Made by a program: the position numbers and the translations under genes. DNA of 64,000 nucleotides, from assembly GCF_016526145.1 (NCBI RefSeq), contig NZ_JADDUE010000001.1, positions 186,001 to 250,000 on the forward strand, given 5' to 3'. Under the pieces are notes generated by a model, which ran no database searches, was not told the origin of the DNA, and saw nothing but the letters and a program-made list of their open reading frames with translations. This document shows, piece after piece, positions 1-8,734 of the stretch (position 1 is its first letter; the number at the start of each line of letters is the position of its first letter). The stretch comes from Saccharopolyspora galaxeae (GTDB taxonomy: Bacteria > Actinomycetota > Actinomycetes > Mycobacteriales > Pseudonocardiaceae).

Positions 1-1
1 G

Positions 2-721
2 GCCGCGGCACGCAGGATCGGCGGCGACCTGACCGCCGAACGCGCGGTCCGCGCCGCCCGCTACCGGCGGCTGCTCACCGAGGCGTTGCGGGGCCTGGAC
101 ATCACCGACGACCCGCTGCGCACCTTGGACAGCGCGCACGCGCGAGCGTCCGAAGTGGACGATTCGGTGGCGCCCGCGCTGGTGTTGTTCCGGGAAATGC
201 TGATGTCGCTGGTGTACTCGGTGCCGCTGCCGGTGCCCTCCGGGATGCGGCGCGGCACCTGGGCGCGGCTGGTGTATTCGGACGTCTACGACCTCGCGGG
301 CAGCGCGGTGCCGCCCGCGGTGCGGCAGGCGCGCGCGGACGTCCTGCGCCGAGCCTGGCACATCGTGATCCGCTACCTGGCCACGCTGCGGGTCGACGAG
401 GAGCTCGGGTACGAGGAGATGTTCCCGAACCGGATCCGCCTCACCGTCAGCGCCGCGCGCCGCGGGCGGTGCGGGTTCACCTACCTCGGCGGTTCCGGCC
501 TGTTGCCGTGGCAGGGGACGGGGGCGGTGGATGCGCGCGGAACGGTGGGTGCGGACTTCGCGGTTTCCTTGCAGGACCAGGGATTCGTGCCGGTCTACTC
601 CGCGCTGCTCGGGCCGCGCCAACCGTGGTTCGCGGTGCCCGCCGGGTGCACCGTTCCCGGGCGCGGGGAGGTGCGGCTCGATCCCGAACTGGTCGCCCGG
701 GCGCGGCTAAGGCGCAAGTAG
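2..721 (+). CDS. Hypothetical protein, C-terminal part (truncated by window start)
   Basis: The reading frame is open from the first bases of the window, so the true start lies upstream; about 239 residues are visible. GC-ending codons and a clean stop followed by two strong hairpins support a real gene. I recognise no family. The visible part has an Arg-rich amphipathic first section, a helical middle with several aromatic residues (motif YEEMFPNRIRLTV) and a Gly/Pro-rich end of beta character (FTYLGGSGLLPW). I see no signal peptide, clear membrane segment or nucleotide-binding motif. It could be an enzyme or regulator; no function is proposed. Confidence 0.6.
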   Translation, partial: AAARRIGGDLTAERAVRAARYRRLLTEALRGLDITDDPLRTLDSAHARASEVDDSVAPALVLFREMLMSLVYSVPLPVPSGMRRGTWARLVYSDVYDLAGSAVPPAVRQARADVLRRAWHIVIRYLATLRVDEELGYEEMFPNRIRLTVSAARRGRCGFTYLGGSGLLPWQGTGAVDARGTVGADFAVSLQDQGFVPVYSALLGPRQPWFAVPAGCTVPGRGEVRLDPELVARARLRRK

Positions 722-744
722 CGCGTGGTCGTGCGAAATAGAAA

Positions 745-782
745 GGCCCCGGCGCCCATCCGGGGAAACGGACGCCGGGGCC
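745..782 (+). terminator. Strong hairpin terminator
   Basis: Perfect 10-bp GC-rich stem (745-754 with 773-782) around an 18-nt loop, 24 bp after the stop of the first gene. It has no U-tract, as is common for actinomycete terminators. Confidence 0.75.
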
Positions 783-791
783 CCTCGTCCA

Positions 792-823
792 CTCCGGTCC
801 CCTTCGGGGATAGGGGACCGGAG
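792..823 (+). terminator. Second hairpin of a tandem terminator
   Basis: Perfect 11-bp stem (792-802 with 813-823) with a 10-nt loop, 9 bp after the first hairpin. Together they separate the first gene from the oppositely oriented pair downstream and may work in both directions. Confidence 0.7.
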
Positions 824-1047
824 CCGTTGGAATCCGCGAACCGGTACCGGTCGGGGGAGGGGAGTTGCTCAGCACCGGCCCGCGGAAGACTGGGATGTCC
901 ACTGTGGAGTTTTTCCTACGTGGTGGCCGGCGACCACGCCGTGGTCGGGGGAGCACGGCGGAGTGCGCCGGCCACCAGGCGGTTGCTCGGCGGCGATCCG
1001 GTTCGGGGAGGGAGTGGTGCTGACCGGACCGCGCCGAGGCCGCCGGC

Positions 1048-1386
1048 CTAGGGCACCGGCGCGGCCGGGCGCAGCTCGTGCGCCGGGCGCTGGTGCCTGG
1101 CGGGACGGGGTGCGAGGGCACCGGCGACCAGGTGCTCGTAGGCCGAGCGCCACACCGAGCACGGTGCGCTGCGGGGGCGCCATCGGGTCGAGCACTCCGT
1201 GCAGTTGCCCTTGTCGTCGGTGTCGTGAGCGGCCAGCAGCGTTCGCCACCCCTCGGTCAGCCGAGGGAGCTCGGAACGCGCCACGGACAGCAGGGACGGG
1301 GCGTCCGCGCGGTTCGCCAGCTCGCTCAGCACGTCGAGCCGCTCCCACACCGCGTTGCGCAGCACCTGACCCAATACCTCGTCCAC
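1048..1386 (-). CDS. Hypothetical protein with Cys cluster
   Basis: A 112-residue protein with a GTG start, 13 bp after the stop of the upstream gene on the same strand, so the two are likely one transcript. The N-terminal 60 residues look alpha-helical. Then comes C-x2-C (NCTECSTRW) followed by another Cys and an aromatic helix (SVWRSAYEHLV), which could be a small metal site with the preceding His. The tail is Pro/Ala/Arg-rich. The pair lies upstream of, and divergent from, an XRE-TPR regulator, which may control it. Function unknown. Confidence 0.65.
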   Translation of the reverse strand: MDEVLGQVLRNAVWERLDVLSELANRADAPSLLSVARSELPRLTEGWRTLLAAHDTDDKGNCTECSTRWRPRSAPCSVWRSAYEHLVAGALAPRPARHQRPAHELRPAAPVP

Positions 1387-1399
1387 CGAAACGTCACCG

Positions 1400-1684
1400 T
1401 CACTCTCTCGCCTGCTCAGCGGCCTTCCGCAGTGCGTTGCTCAACTCGCCGACTCCGTCGGTCGACAGCACCACGGTGCGGCCGGGCGGTCCGACGAGAA
1501 CCACCCTGTCCCGGTTGACCAGCACGGTGAGGTAGCGGCGGATGTGCAGCACGTCGCGGCACAGCACCCGCCACCAACGGCGGCGGCCGGCGGTTCCGGA
1601 CTCCGGTCCGGCCTGCGCGGGCACCGGGACGCTGCCGGTGGGCTCCGCGCCGGACCGCGGGTCCGACTCCTTGATGCCGTCCAC
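1400..1684 (-). CDS. Small hypothetical protein
   Basis: A 94-residue protein with a GTG start and no recognised family. The N-terminal 35 residues are Pro/Gly/Ala-rich and probably unstructured. The rest contains a basic WWRVL patch followed by HIRRYLTVLVNRDRVVLVGP and a helical end, a compact alpha/beta pattern with no membrane segment. It is first in the two-gene minus-strand unit divergent from the XRE-TPR regulator; the 221-bp gap between them should hold both promoters. Confidence 0.6.
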   Translation of the reverse strand: MDGIKESDPRSGAEPTGSVPVPAQAGPESGTAGRRRWWRVLCRDVLHIRRYLTVLVNRDRVVLVGPPGRTVVLSTDGVGELSNALRKAAEQARE

Positions 1685-1905
1685 TGCCGATCGGGTTCCT
1701 CTCCGTACTCGGTTGCTTACCGATGACTAGATTGGAACGGGTCGGCCGCGGGCGGTAGCGGGTAGGCGACGACCGGCCCGACCGCGACGACGAACGGTCG
1801 GCGGAGTTCACCTCGGCCGATCACCTTTGCCGAATCGCACTTCACCGCTTTGTCGAAGTGCCCTTACTCTGCGATCGACGCCCGTGCAGAGCGTGAGGGG
1901 TCTAA

Positions 1906-3273
1906 ATGAACACCATCGGTTCGAACGGCTCGCTCGTTACACCCGACGTGTGGAACGAGCGAAGGATGCGGGACGCGTTGGCGGCCCGGAACGTCAGCGA
2001 GATCTACCGGCAACTGCGCCGGGTCGGCGTTTCGCAGCGCCAGATCGCCGCATCGACGGGCCAGTCGCAGTCCGAGGTGTCCGAGATCCTCAAGGGTCGC
2101 CAGGTCATGGCCTATGACGTGCTGGCCCGCATCGCCGACGGGCTCGGAATACCGAGGGGGTACATGGGCCTCGCCTATGACGGGGCGACGGCGATGAGGG
2201 TCGCGAACTCCAGCGACCCCCAGGCTGAGGAGGACGAGTCGGTGAAGCGTCGGAAATTCCTGTCCCACGCCGCGGCGGTGACCATGGGGGCAGCGGTCTT
2301 CGGTGCCGAGGAGAGCACCTGGGTGCCGAGCAATGTGCAGACGCCGGCCCCGGGGCGCATCGGCATGACCGACGTGCAGCAGATCCAGGCGGCGACCAAG
2401 GCGTTACGCGACCTGGACTACCGCTACGGCGGCGGCACCTGCCGGGACGCCGTGGTCGCCCAGCTTTCCTGGGCGCAGCAGCTGCTGGATGCGAACGCAT
2501 CCGACCAGGTCAAGCAGAAGCTCTACGTGTCGCTGGCGGACATGCACAGCCTCGCCGGGTGGACTTCGTTCGACACCGGGCTGCTGGATCCGGCGCGCGG
2601 GCACTTCGGCAAGGCGCTGGAGTTCGCCAAGCAGGCCGAGGACGACAGCCTGGTGGCCAGCGTGTTGTACCGGATGGGCCGCGTCTACCTGCACTACCAG
2701 GAGCCGAACGAGGCGCTGAAGCTGTTCCAGCTCGGCCAGATCGCCGCGCAGGAGTCCGGTTCGGCGCTGACCGTCGCGGTGCTGTGCGCGAACGAGGCCT
2801 GGGCCTACGGCATGTTGAACAAGCCCGACCAGGTGCAGAAGATGGTCGGCCGCACCAAGGACGAGTTCGCCCGCGCGAACGTCACCGAGGCGCCGGACTG
2901 GGTGCGGTTCTTCAACGAGAACGACCTGCACGGGATGATCGGCTCCGCGCACGACGCGCTGGCCGTGTTCGACCCGGACCGCTACGCACCGCTGGCGGTG
3001 GCCGAGACGATCAAGTGCAACGAGGCGTACGGCGCGGACATGCAGCGCACGCACGTGTTCGGGCTGAGCTTGCAGGCCACCAACCACATCCGGGCCGGCG
3101 ACCTGCAGCAGGGCATCAAGGTCGGGCGGCAGGCGCTGCAGATCGGCGAGCGGGTCAAGTCGGCCCGGGTCGCCGACCGGATCAAGCCGCTGCAGGTGGA
3201 GGCGGGCAAGCACCGGATGAACTCCGATGCCCGGGACCTGTCCGAAGAGATCCGCCGGTTCCGCGAGACGTGA
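1906..3273 (+). CDS. XRE-family HTH transcriptional regulator with TPR-like C-terminal domain
   Basis: A 455-residue protein. Residues about 25-85 form an XRE-type HTH (GVSQRQIAASTGQSQSEVSE), near the N-terminus as in this family. A basic, hydrophobic linker follows (VKRRKFLSHAAAVTMG), characteristic of actinobacterial XRE-TPR regulators. Residues about 150-450 are alpha-helical with tetratricopeptide-like repeats (for example YRMGRVYLHYQEPNEALKLF). Such proteins regulate differentiation or secondary metabolism in related organisms, with the TPR part sensing a peptide or partner. The ATG start suits the HTH position. The divergent small-gene pair and the downstream phosphotransferase are plausible targets or partners. 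Confidence 0.9.
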   Translation: MNTIGSNGSLVTPDVWNERRMRDALAARNVSEIYRQLRRVGVSQRQIAASTGQSQSEVSEILKGRQVMAYDVLARIADGLGIPRGYMGLAYDGATAMRVANSSDPQAEEDESVKRRKFLSHAAAVTMGAAVFGAEESTWVPSNVQTPAPGRIGMTDVQQIQAATKALRDLDYRYGGGTCRDAVVAQLSWAQQLLDANASDQVKQKLYVSLADMHSLAGWTSFDTGLLDPARGHFGKALEFAKQAEDDSLVASVLYRMGRVYLHYQEPNEALKLFQLGQIAAQESGSALTVAVLCANEAWAYGMLNKPDQVQKMVGRTKDEFARANVTEAPDWVRFFNENDLHGMIGSAHDALAVFDPDRYAPLAVAETIKCNEAYGADMQRTHVFGLSLQATNHIRAGDLQQGIKVGRQALQIGERVKSARVADRIKPLQVEAGKHRMNSDARDLSEEIRRFRET

Positions 3274-3352
3274 GTCCGGTGAGCGCGGGGCCGCCGCCCC
3301 GGAAGCAGGCCGCTGCGGCGGCGGTGCGCGGCCGCACTCCGATGGGTTCTCG

Positions 3353-4261
3353 ATGACGTCGCGCACCCGTGCCGCGGAAGGCCGCTACACCCGGCCGAAG
3401 CTGGCGATGGCGCTGGCGGAGATCTGCGCCGCCGCGGGGTTGGACCCGCGCGGGGCGAAGCTGGTGCGGTTCGTCAACAACGGGGTGTTCCTGCTGCGGG
3501 AGCATCCGGTGATCGTGCGGATCGTGCTGGCTCCGTCGTTCTCCTACCGCGCGGTCAACGTCGTGGAGGCCGGTCGCGTGCTGGCCGAGCACCAGGTGCC
3601 CGCGGTGCGGCTGCTGCCGGGAGTTGCGCAGCCGGTGCGCGCGGGAGGGCATCTGGCGACGCTGTGGCAGGCGGTGCCGGAGGTCGGCCCGGCGCCGGGC
3701 GGTAGCGACCTGGGCGGGTTGCTGCGGCAGGTGCACGCGCTGCCGGTGCCGTCCACGTTGCCCGAATGGCGCCCGATGGAAGACGTGCGCAGGCGCATCG
3801 CGGACGCGGAGGAGCTGGACGCCGCCGACTGCGCGTTCCTGCAGCACTACTGCGACGACGTCGAGGAGCGGTTGGGACGGCTGGAGTTCCCGCTGGCCCG
3901 CTCGGTGGTGCACGGCGACGCGCACCTCGGCAACCTGATCGCAGGTCCGGAGGGGCCGCTGCTGTGCGATCTGGACTCGTTGTGCGCTGGGCCGCCGGAG
4001 TGGGACCTCACGCCGATGGCGGTCGGCATGTTGCGGCTCGGCGCACCGCCGGAGCGCTACCGGGAGCTGGCCGCGGTCTACGGCTTCGACGTGACGGCTT
4101 GGCCGGGCTTCCAGGTGTTGCGCGACCTGCGCGAGCTGAAGATCACGGCCAGCGTGCTGCCGATCCTGCGCAGCAATCCGGGTGTGCGGGAGCAGCTGCG
4201 GATCCGGCTGCGTTCGATGCGCGAGGGTGATCGCACGGTGCAGTGGGAGCCGTATCGCTAG
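3353..4261 (+). CDS. Phosphotransferase (APH/choline kinase-like fold)
   Basis: A 302-residue kinase-like protein. Two motifs mark the aminoglycoside-phosphotransferase/choline-kinase superfamily: the catalytic loop VVHGDAHLGNLI (about residues 183-194) and the metal-binding LLCDLDSLCAGPPEWDL that follows. The N-terminal lobe has the expected ATP-site strands (VRFVNNGVFLL, VIVRIVLAPS). The family phosphorylates small hydroxylated molecules; the substrate cannot be told here. The ATG at 3353 is chosen because earlier in-frame starts overlap the regulator's end and carry no homologous sequence. It lies 79 bp behind the XRE-TPR gene and is probably co-transcribed. Confidence 0.85.
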   Translation: MTSRTRAAEGRYTRPKLAMALAEICAAAGLDPRGAKLVRFVNNGVFLLREHPVIVRIVLAPSFSYRAVNVVEAGRVLAEHQVPAVRLLPGVAQPVRAGGHLATLWQAVPEVGPAPGGSDLGGLLRQVHALPVPSTLPEWRPMEDVRRRIADAEELDAADCAFLQHYCDDVEERLGRLEFPLARSVVHGDAHLGNLIAGPEGPLLCDLDSLCAGPPEWDLTPMAVGMLRLGAPPERYRELAAVYGFDVTAWPGFQVLRDLRELKITASVLPILRSNPGVREQLRIRLRSMREGDRTVQWEPYR

Positions 4262-4360
4262 GAAGTTGATACGTACGATCGGGCGAACTTTGTCGACCCA
4301 GGTTGTTCGTGCGGTGATTCTTGGTGAAAGACGTGACCCTGGCGTGGTAGTCAAACGTGG

Positions 4361-4708
4361 ATGTCGGCGGCTGTTGGGGGCCGAGTGGACGGATCGAGCG
4401 GAAGGGCCGCATGGCTGCGGCGGATGGGCCGGAAGGTGACGCTGCGCGGCCGCAAGGCGCTGCACTCCGCGCGAGTGCTGGACGACGTGGTGGACACCGA
4501 GGTCGTGCTGGTGCCCGGGCTGAGCGAGCAGGCGCGGCAGCGCGCCGTGGATCACCTGGCCGAGCTGGTGATGCTCAGCCACGCTTACCGGATCTATGCC
4601 GATGGCCGGATCAGCCGGCGTGAGCTCGCGCGGCGCGGGCGCGGTGCCGTGGGGCGGCTGGAGACGCTGCAGATGCCGACCGCCCAGCAACTCACCGAGC
4701 GCGAATGA
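4361..4708 (+). CDS. Small hypothetical protein
   Basis: A 115-residue protein with an ATG start. The N-terminus is basic (WLRRMGRKVTLRGRK) and the rest helical with acidic and hydrophobic runs (VVLVPGLSEQARQRAVDHL). No family is recognised and there are no Cys residues or membrane segments. Good GC3 bias supports coding. It lies 99 bp after the phosphotransferase and faces the copper gene pair, from which a hairpin separates it. Confidence 0.55.
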   Translation: MSAAVGGRVDGSSGRAAWLRRMGRKVTLRGRKALHSARVLDDVVDTEVVLVPGLSEQARQRAVDHLAELVMLSHAYRIYADGRISRRELARRGRGAVGRLETLQMPTAQQLTERE

Positions 4709-4814
4709 CCGTTCGGCGACAGGGCACGGACTTTCGCATCGCGGAAGAATCGGGTCCGATTCGGCGCGGCTGAAGCTCTGCGCGCCTGCCGGGGCCGCCG
4801 ATGATCGCACGGTT

Positions 4815-4853
4815 CGCGGCGCAGTGCTCGACTCTAGTTCGCGCTGCGCCGCG
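4815..4853. terminator. Bidirectional hairpin between convergent genes
   Basis: A 13-bp stem with one G-U pair (4815-4827 with 4841-4853) and a 13-nt loop, between the stops of two convergent genes (4708 and 4890). Confidence 0.7.
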
Positions 4854-4889
4854 TCATACCGCCGAACGTGCCAGTCGGAGCCCGGCGGA

Positions 4890-5420
4890 TCAGCCCTCGT
4901 CGGTCGGCTTGCCCAGCCGCAGCGCCAGCACCAGCCCGGCGACGACCAGCACGACCGCACCCGCGATCCACGGCCAGATCGGCATCGCGCCGCCGGAGTG
5001 CTGCTGCGACCCGTCCGCGGCGGCCGGTGGCGGGGCCGGGGTGCCGCCGCCGGGTTCGGTGAGCGTGAACGACACCTTGCCGGGCACCGGATGTCCGTCG
5101 TTGGACAGCACCCGGTAGCCGACCGTGTAGACACCTGCCGGACCGAGCGGGCGCACCGGCGCGCTGACCGAGTTGCCGGTCACCCGCACCTGGCCGTCGG
5201 TCCAGTAGCTGCCGTCCGGCCCGACGACGTTGACCGTGTTGTAGCCCTCGCCCGCGCGCACCGGCTGGTCGAAGGTCAGCCGCACCTCGCCGGGGCCGGT
5301 GGTCAGCTGTGCGCCCTCGGCCGGGTCGCTTCCGACCAGCGTGTTGTGCGCGGCCGCCGGGCCGGCAAGGCCGAGCAGTGCGGTGCAGGTCAGGGCCGCG
5401 GTAGCCAGCAGCCGCCTCAT
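4890..5420 (-). CDS. copC: CopC-domain copper resistance-like protein
   Basis: A 176-residue secreted, membrane-tethered protein. A signal peptide (about residues 1-24) ends at AAA|HNTLVGSDP, leaving an N-terminal His as in the CopC family, where that residue helps bind Cu(II). The CopC beta-sandwich runs to about residue 125 (VRLTFDQPV, GVYTVGYRVLSNDGHPVPG). A Pro/Ala linker, a single C-terminal transmembrane helix and a short positive tail follow. The start overlaps the stop of the upstream YcnI-like gene as ATGA, so the two are translationally coupled. Likely role: extracytoplasmic copper binding or delivery to membrane cuproenzymes. No CopD part is fused. Confidence 0.88.
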   Translation of the reverse strand: MRRLLATAALTCTALLGLAGPAAAHNTLVGSDPAEGAQLTTGPGEVRLTFDQPVRAGEGYNTVNVVGPDGSYWTDGQVRVTGNSVSAPVRPLGPAGVYTVGYRVLSNDGHPVPGKVSFTLTEPGGGTPAPPPAAADGSQQHSGGAMPIWPWIAGAVVLVVAGLVLALRLGKPTDEG

Positions 5421-6145
5421 GAGTCGGCCCGCCCGCGCCGGCCGCGCAACAGCGCACCGATGCCCACGCCGAGGCCGAGCGCGCCGACGAGCAGGCCCGC
5501 GCCGCCGAGCACGCGCGCGGTGTCGTCCGATGCGGGCGCGGGCTCGCCGGAACTCGGTGCGGCGCTGTCCGCGGGTGCGCCGTGGGAGTGCTCCTCGGTC
5601 GCGGGCAGCAGTTGCAGGCTGGGGGCCGGGCGCTCGGGCTCGGAACCGTCCGGTCCCTGCGACTGGTCCCAGCGCACCACTTCGCCGCTGTCGTAGGTCT
5701 GCTCGGCGGGAAGCAACACCTCGCCGGTGTCGGTGGGCAGGGTGCCGAGGGTCGCCTCGAACTCCTCGAACTGGTCCGGGGCGATCCTGGTGCCGGGCCG
5801 GGCGGTCCAGGTGATGCCGGAGACGGCCTCGGTGACCTCGGCGCCCGCCACGTTGACCGGCCGGTCCAGCCGCACCTTCTGCACCTGCGCCGTCCAGCCG
5901 GGCAGCGGGCGGGTGCGCACCGAACTCAGCGGGTGCTCCAGCGGCAGCGCCACGTGCACGCGGACGGTGCCCGCGTCCGGTCGTTCGTTCGGCACCCGGA
6001 AGGTGACCTTCGCGGTGCCGCCTTGCTCGGCTTGTTCCGGCTGCACGTGGACGTGCGCGGTGGCGGTGCCCGCGCCGGCGAGGGCGCTGAGCCCGATGGC
6101 TGCGGCGGTGACCGCGAGCCGCGCGGCGGGTCTGGATTCGTTCAT
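5417..6145 (-). CDS. YcnI-like (DUF1775) copper-associated protein
   Basis: A 242-residue protein. The signal peptide (about residues 1-30) ends TATA|HVHVQPEQ; the new N-terminal His is the copper ligand in YcnI family proteins. The DUF1775 beta domain follows (AKVTFRVPNERPDAGTVRVH, ending near TYDSGEVVRWDQ), then a Pro/Ser linker, one transmembrane helix and a basic tail. The ATG at 6145 fits the signal peptide; upstream in-frame sequence has no domain character. It is the first gene of a pair with the CopC-like gene, a common pairing in actinobacteria for copper handling at the cell surface. Confidence 0.88.
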   Translation of the reverse strand: MNESRPAARLAVTAAAIGLSALAGAGTATAHVHVQPEQAEQGGTAKVTFRVPNERPDAGTVRVHVALPLEHPLSSVRTRPLPGWTAQVQKVRLDRPVNVAGAEVTEAVSGITWTARPGTRIAPDQFEEFEATLGTLPTDTGEVLLPAEQTYDSGEVVRWDQSQGPDGSEPERPAPSLQLLPATEEHSHGAPADSAAPSSGEPAPASDDTARVLGGAGLLVGALGLGVGIGALLRGRRGRADS

Positions 6146-6949
6146 GGTCTTCGGGACTCCTTGCACTGCGCGAGTGCGTTCGCGCGGATATCGCGCTGAG
6201 GACACATGTCGGAAACGATCGGACGACGTTCCTTGATCTTTGTCGGGAATTCCGCCCGCGGGTTCGGAGGGCCGCGCGAAGCGTGAATTCTCGGGTGGAT
6301 CAATTGCCCGAGCAAACGAAAGTTCTCGGTGGGCACGCGGCACGTCCGCCACGATGTCACCGATCGTAACGGCGAGGGCTTTTCTCTCGGACGGGTGAAG
6401 ACTAAGGTTCCATCGGCTACGAAGCGTGCAGGATGATCCGGATGCCTGCGCGCCGTGGCTCGCAGCACCGACGGGGCGTGGATCGAGGACGCGGAGGCCG
6501 TGCCGGGCGCTTCGCGCGTTCCCGGAGGATCCCCCGCTGCCTGGAGAAATACCCGAAATGCGAGCCGCCTGGCTCCCAGTGCACCTACAATGCGAAATAC
6601 CCGTCGCCTGCGACGGGCGAGCGCCGAACCGGCGGCGGCGAACAGAACAGCGATCACGGTGGGGCTCCCGGGGCCGGGAGTTGAGCCACCGGAGGCCGGG
6701 TGCGTTGCTACGGACAGTGACTCCGTGGCGGCGGCCGGGACCGGACTGCGCAGCCGGCGCCGAGCGCCTCGTGCATGGCCGGAATTGGTCGCCACGGCGG
6801 CCGAGTCTAGATGTCGGTTCGGCCACGCTCAGCGCAGGCGTGCTTGCCTTGATCCGCCGAATGGGTCACGGTTTACGGGTTGCAGACGGCCGGAACCAGT
6901 TCCTGTACGAGCAGGTTGTGACAGCTGAATAGGTCCCGGCGGTCGTGAC
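6146..6949. other. Long intergenic region between copper pair and osmoprotectant operon
   Basis: About 800 bp with no gene I can support. It holds the promoters of two divergent operons. A perfect 8-bp stem with a 2-nt loop lies at 6600-6617. Several frames are open but lack consistent codon bias or recognisable domains. I see no known riboswitch. Confidence 0.5.
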
Positions 6950-8734
6950 ATGAGGACGGAGAGGAGGGGGCGTCGCGAGTGGGCGCCGGTACCTGTGTCT
7001 ACTGAAACAGATCAAGGAAGGGGTGGCTCGGCCGCATCGAGCCATCCACCGGAGCTATCCGGACAGTCCCAGTTCATCGAGAAGCCGAGGACCGACTGGG
7101 TCGTCTTCGGCACCACCGCGGCCATCATGTTCATCCTGGTGGCCTGGGGTGCGCTGAGCACCAATTCGCTGAAGGCCTTCGCGGACGCCGCGCTGGACTG
7201 GCTGGTGCTCAACATCGGCTGGGGCTTCGTGCTGGCCGCGACCGGTTTCGTCATCTTCGCGCTGTTCCTGGCGTTCAGCCGGTACGGGCGCATCCCGCTG
7301 GGGGAGGACGGCGAGAAGCCGGAGTTCAGGACGGTGTCCTGGATCGCGATGATGTTCAGCGCCGGCATGGGCATCGGCCTGATGTTCTACGGCGTCAGCG
7401 AGCCGTTGTCGCACTTCACCGAACCACCGCCGGGAACGGTGGCGCCGGAGTCCGACCCCGCGGTGAACACCGCGATGGCGACTTCGCTGTTCCACTGGAC
7501 GTTGCACCCGTGGGCGATCTACGCGGTGGTCGGCCTCGCCATCGCCTACAGCAGCTTCCGCCGCGGCCGCAAGCAGCTGATCAGCGCGGTGTTCCTGCCG
7601 CTGATCGGCAAGCGCAACGCCGAAGGCCCGCTCGGCAGGCTGATCGACATCCTCGCGCTGTTCGCGACGCTGTTCGGCTCCGCGGCATCGCTGGGCCTGG
7701 GCACCCTGCAGATCCAGGCGGGGATGCAGGCCGCCGGGTGGATCGGCGCGACGAGCAAGATCCTGCTCGTGGGGATCATCGTCGTGCTGACGATCTGCTT
7801 CATCCTCTCCGCGGTGTCCGGTGTCGCCAAGGGCATCCAGTGGCTGTCGAACATCAACATGGTGCTCGCCGCGCTGCTGGCGATCTTCGTGTTCGTCGTC
7901 GGCCCGACCGTGCTGATCCTGAACCTGCTGCCGACCTCGCTGGGCGCGTACATCAGCGACTTCGGCGACATGGCCTCCCGCGCCGGAGCGACCGGCGGCG
8001 GCGAGATGCACGAGTGGCTGTCCACTTGGACGATCTTCTACTGGGCGTGGTGGATCTCCTGGACGCCGTTCGTCGGGATGTTCATCGCGCGGATCAGCCG
8101 CGGCCGCACGATCCGGCAGTTCATCGGCGGCGTGATGCTGGTGCCCAGCGTGGTCAGCCTCGTGTGGTTCGCCATCTTCGGTGGCGCGGCCATCGGCAGC
8201 CAGCAGGCCGGGCAGAACCCGGCCGGCAGCGGTGAGGCCGAGGCGCAGACCTTCTCCGTGCTGGAGAACATGCCGTTGTCCGTGATCACTTCGGTGCTGG
8301 TCATGGTGCTGGTGGCGATCTTCTTCGTCTCCGGTGCCGACGCCGCCTCGGTCGTGATGGGCACGCTCTCGCAGCGGGGTTCGATCGAGCCCAGCCGCTG
8401 GGTGGTCATCTTCTGGGGTGCCGCCACCGGTGCGGTCGCCGCGATCATGCTGGTGATCGGCGGGAACAACGCGTTGGAAGGCATCCAGAACCTCACGTTC
8501 ATGGGCGCGCTGCCGTTCGCGATCGTCATGGTGTTCCTGTGCGTCGCCCTCACCAAGGACCTGCGCAGCGACCCGATCACGCTGCGCGACGAGAAGGGCG
8601 CTGAGGTCCTCGAGCAGGCGGTCATCGCGGGCACCGAGGAGCACGAGGGTGACTTCCAGCTGGTCACCACGCCCGCCGAGGACGAGGGCGAGGAAAGCGG
8701 CGACGCCGGGAATTCGGAGAAGAACGGTTCGTGA
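6950..8734 (+). CDS. BCCT-family glycine betaine/choline transporter
   Basis: A 594-residue secondary transporter with about 12 transmembrane helices. Family hallmarks are the Gly-rich GMGIGLMFYGVSEPL motif (the usual Trp replaced by Tyr) and the Trp-rich WAWWISWTPFVGMFIARISRG segment in helix 8. The C-terminal cytoplasmic tail (about 70 residues) is strongly acidic; in BCCT carriers such tails take part in osmosensing. The start is uncertain: ATG 6950 is given, but GTG 6995 is possible. The stop overlaps the start of an ABC permease gene (GTGA), so a secondary carrier and an ABC importer for compatible solutes share one operon. Upregulation by osmotic stress is likely. Confidence 0.93.
   Translation: MRTERRGRREWAPVPVSTETDQGRGGSAASSHPPELSGQSQFIEKPRTDWVVFGTTAAIMFILVAWGALSTNSLKAFADAALDWLVLNIGWGFVLAATGFVIFALFLAFSRYGRIPLGEDGEKPEFRTVSWIAMMFSAGMGIGLMFYGVSEPLSHFTEPPPGTVAPESDPAVNTAMATSLFHWTLHPWAIYAVVGLAIAYSSFRRGRKQLISAVFLPLIGKRNAEGPLGRLIDILALFATLFGSAASLGLGTLQIQAGMQAAGWIGATSKILLVGIIVVLTICFILSAVSGVAKGIQWLSNINMVLAALLAIFVFVVGPTVLILNLLPTSLGAYISDFGDMASRAGATGGGEMHEWLSTWTIFYWAWWISWTPFVGMFIARISRGRTIRQFIGGVMLVPSVVSLVWFAIFGGAAIGSQQAGQNPAGSGEAEAQTFSVLENMPLSVITSVLVMVLVAIFFVSGADAASVVMGTLSQRGSIEPSRWVVIFWGAATGAVAAIMLVIGGNNALEGIQNLTFMGALPFAIVMVFLCVALTKDLRSDPITLRDEKGAEVLEQAVIAGTEEHEGDFQLVTTPAEDEGEESGDAGNSEKNGS

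Noticed and set aside
6142-6795. Open minus-strand frame with a hydrophobic run followed by RRRRR, resembling a cell-wall anchor end
   Set aside because: Codon bias is weak, no start with a Shine-Dalgarno, no LPXTG-like motif and no domain elsewhere in the frame.
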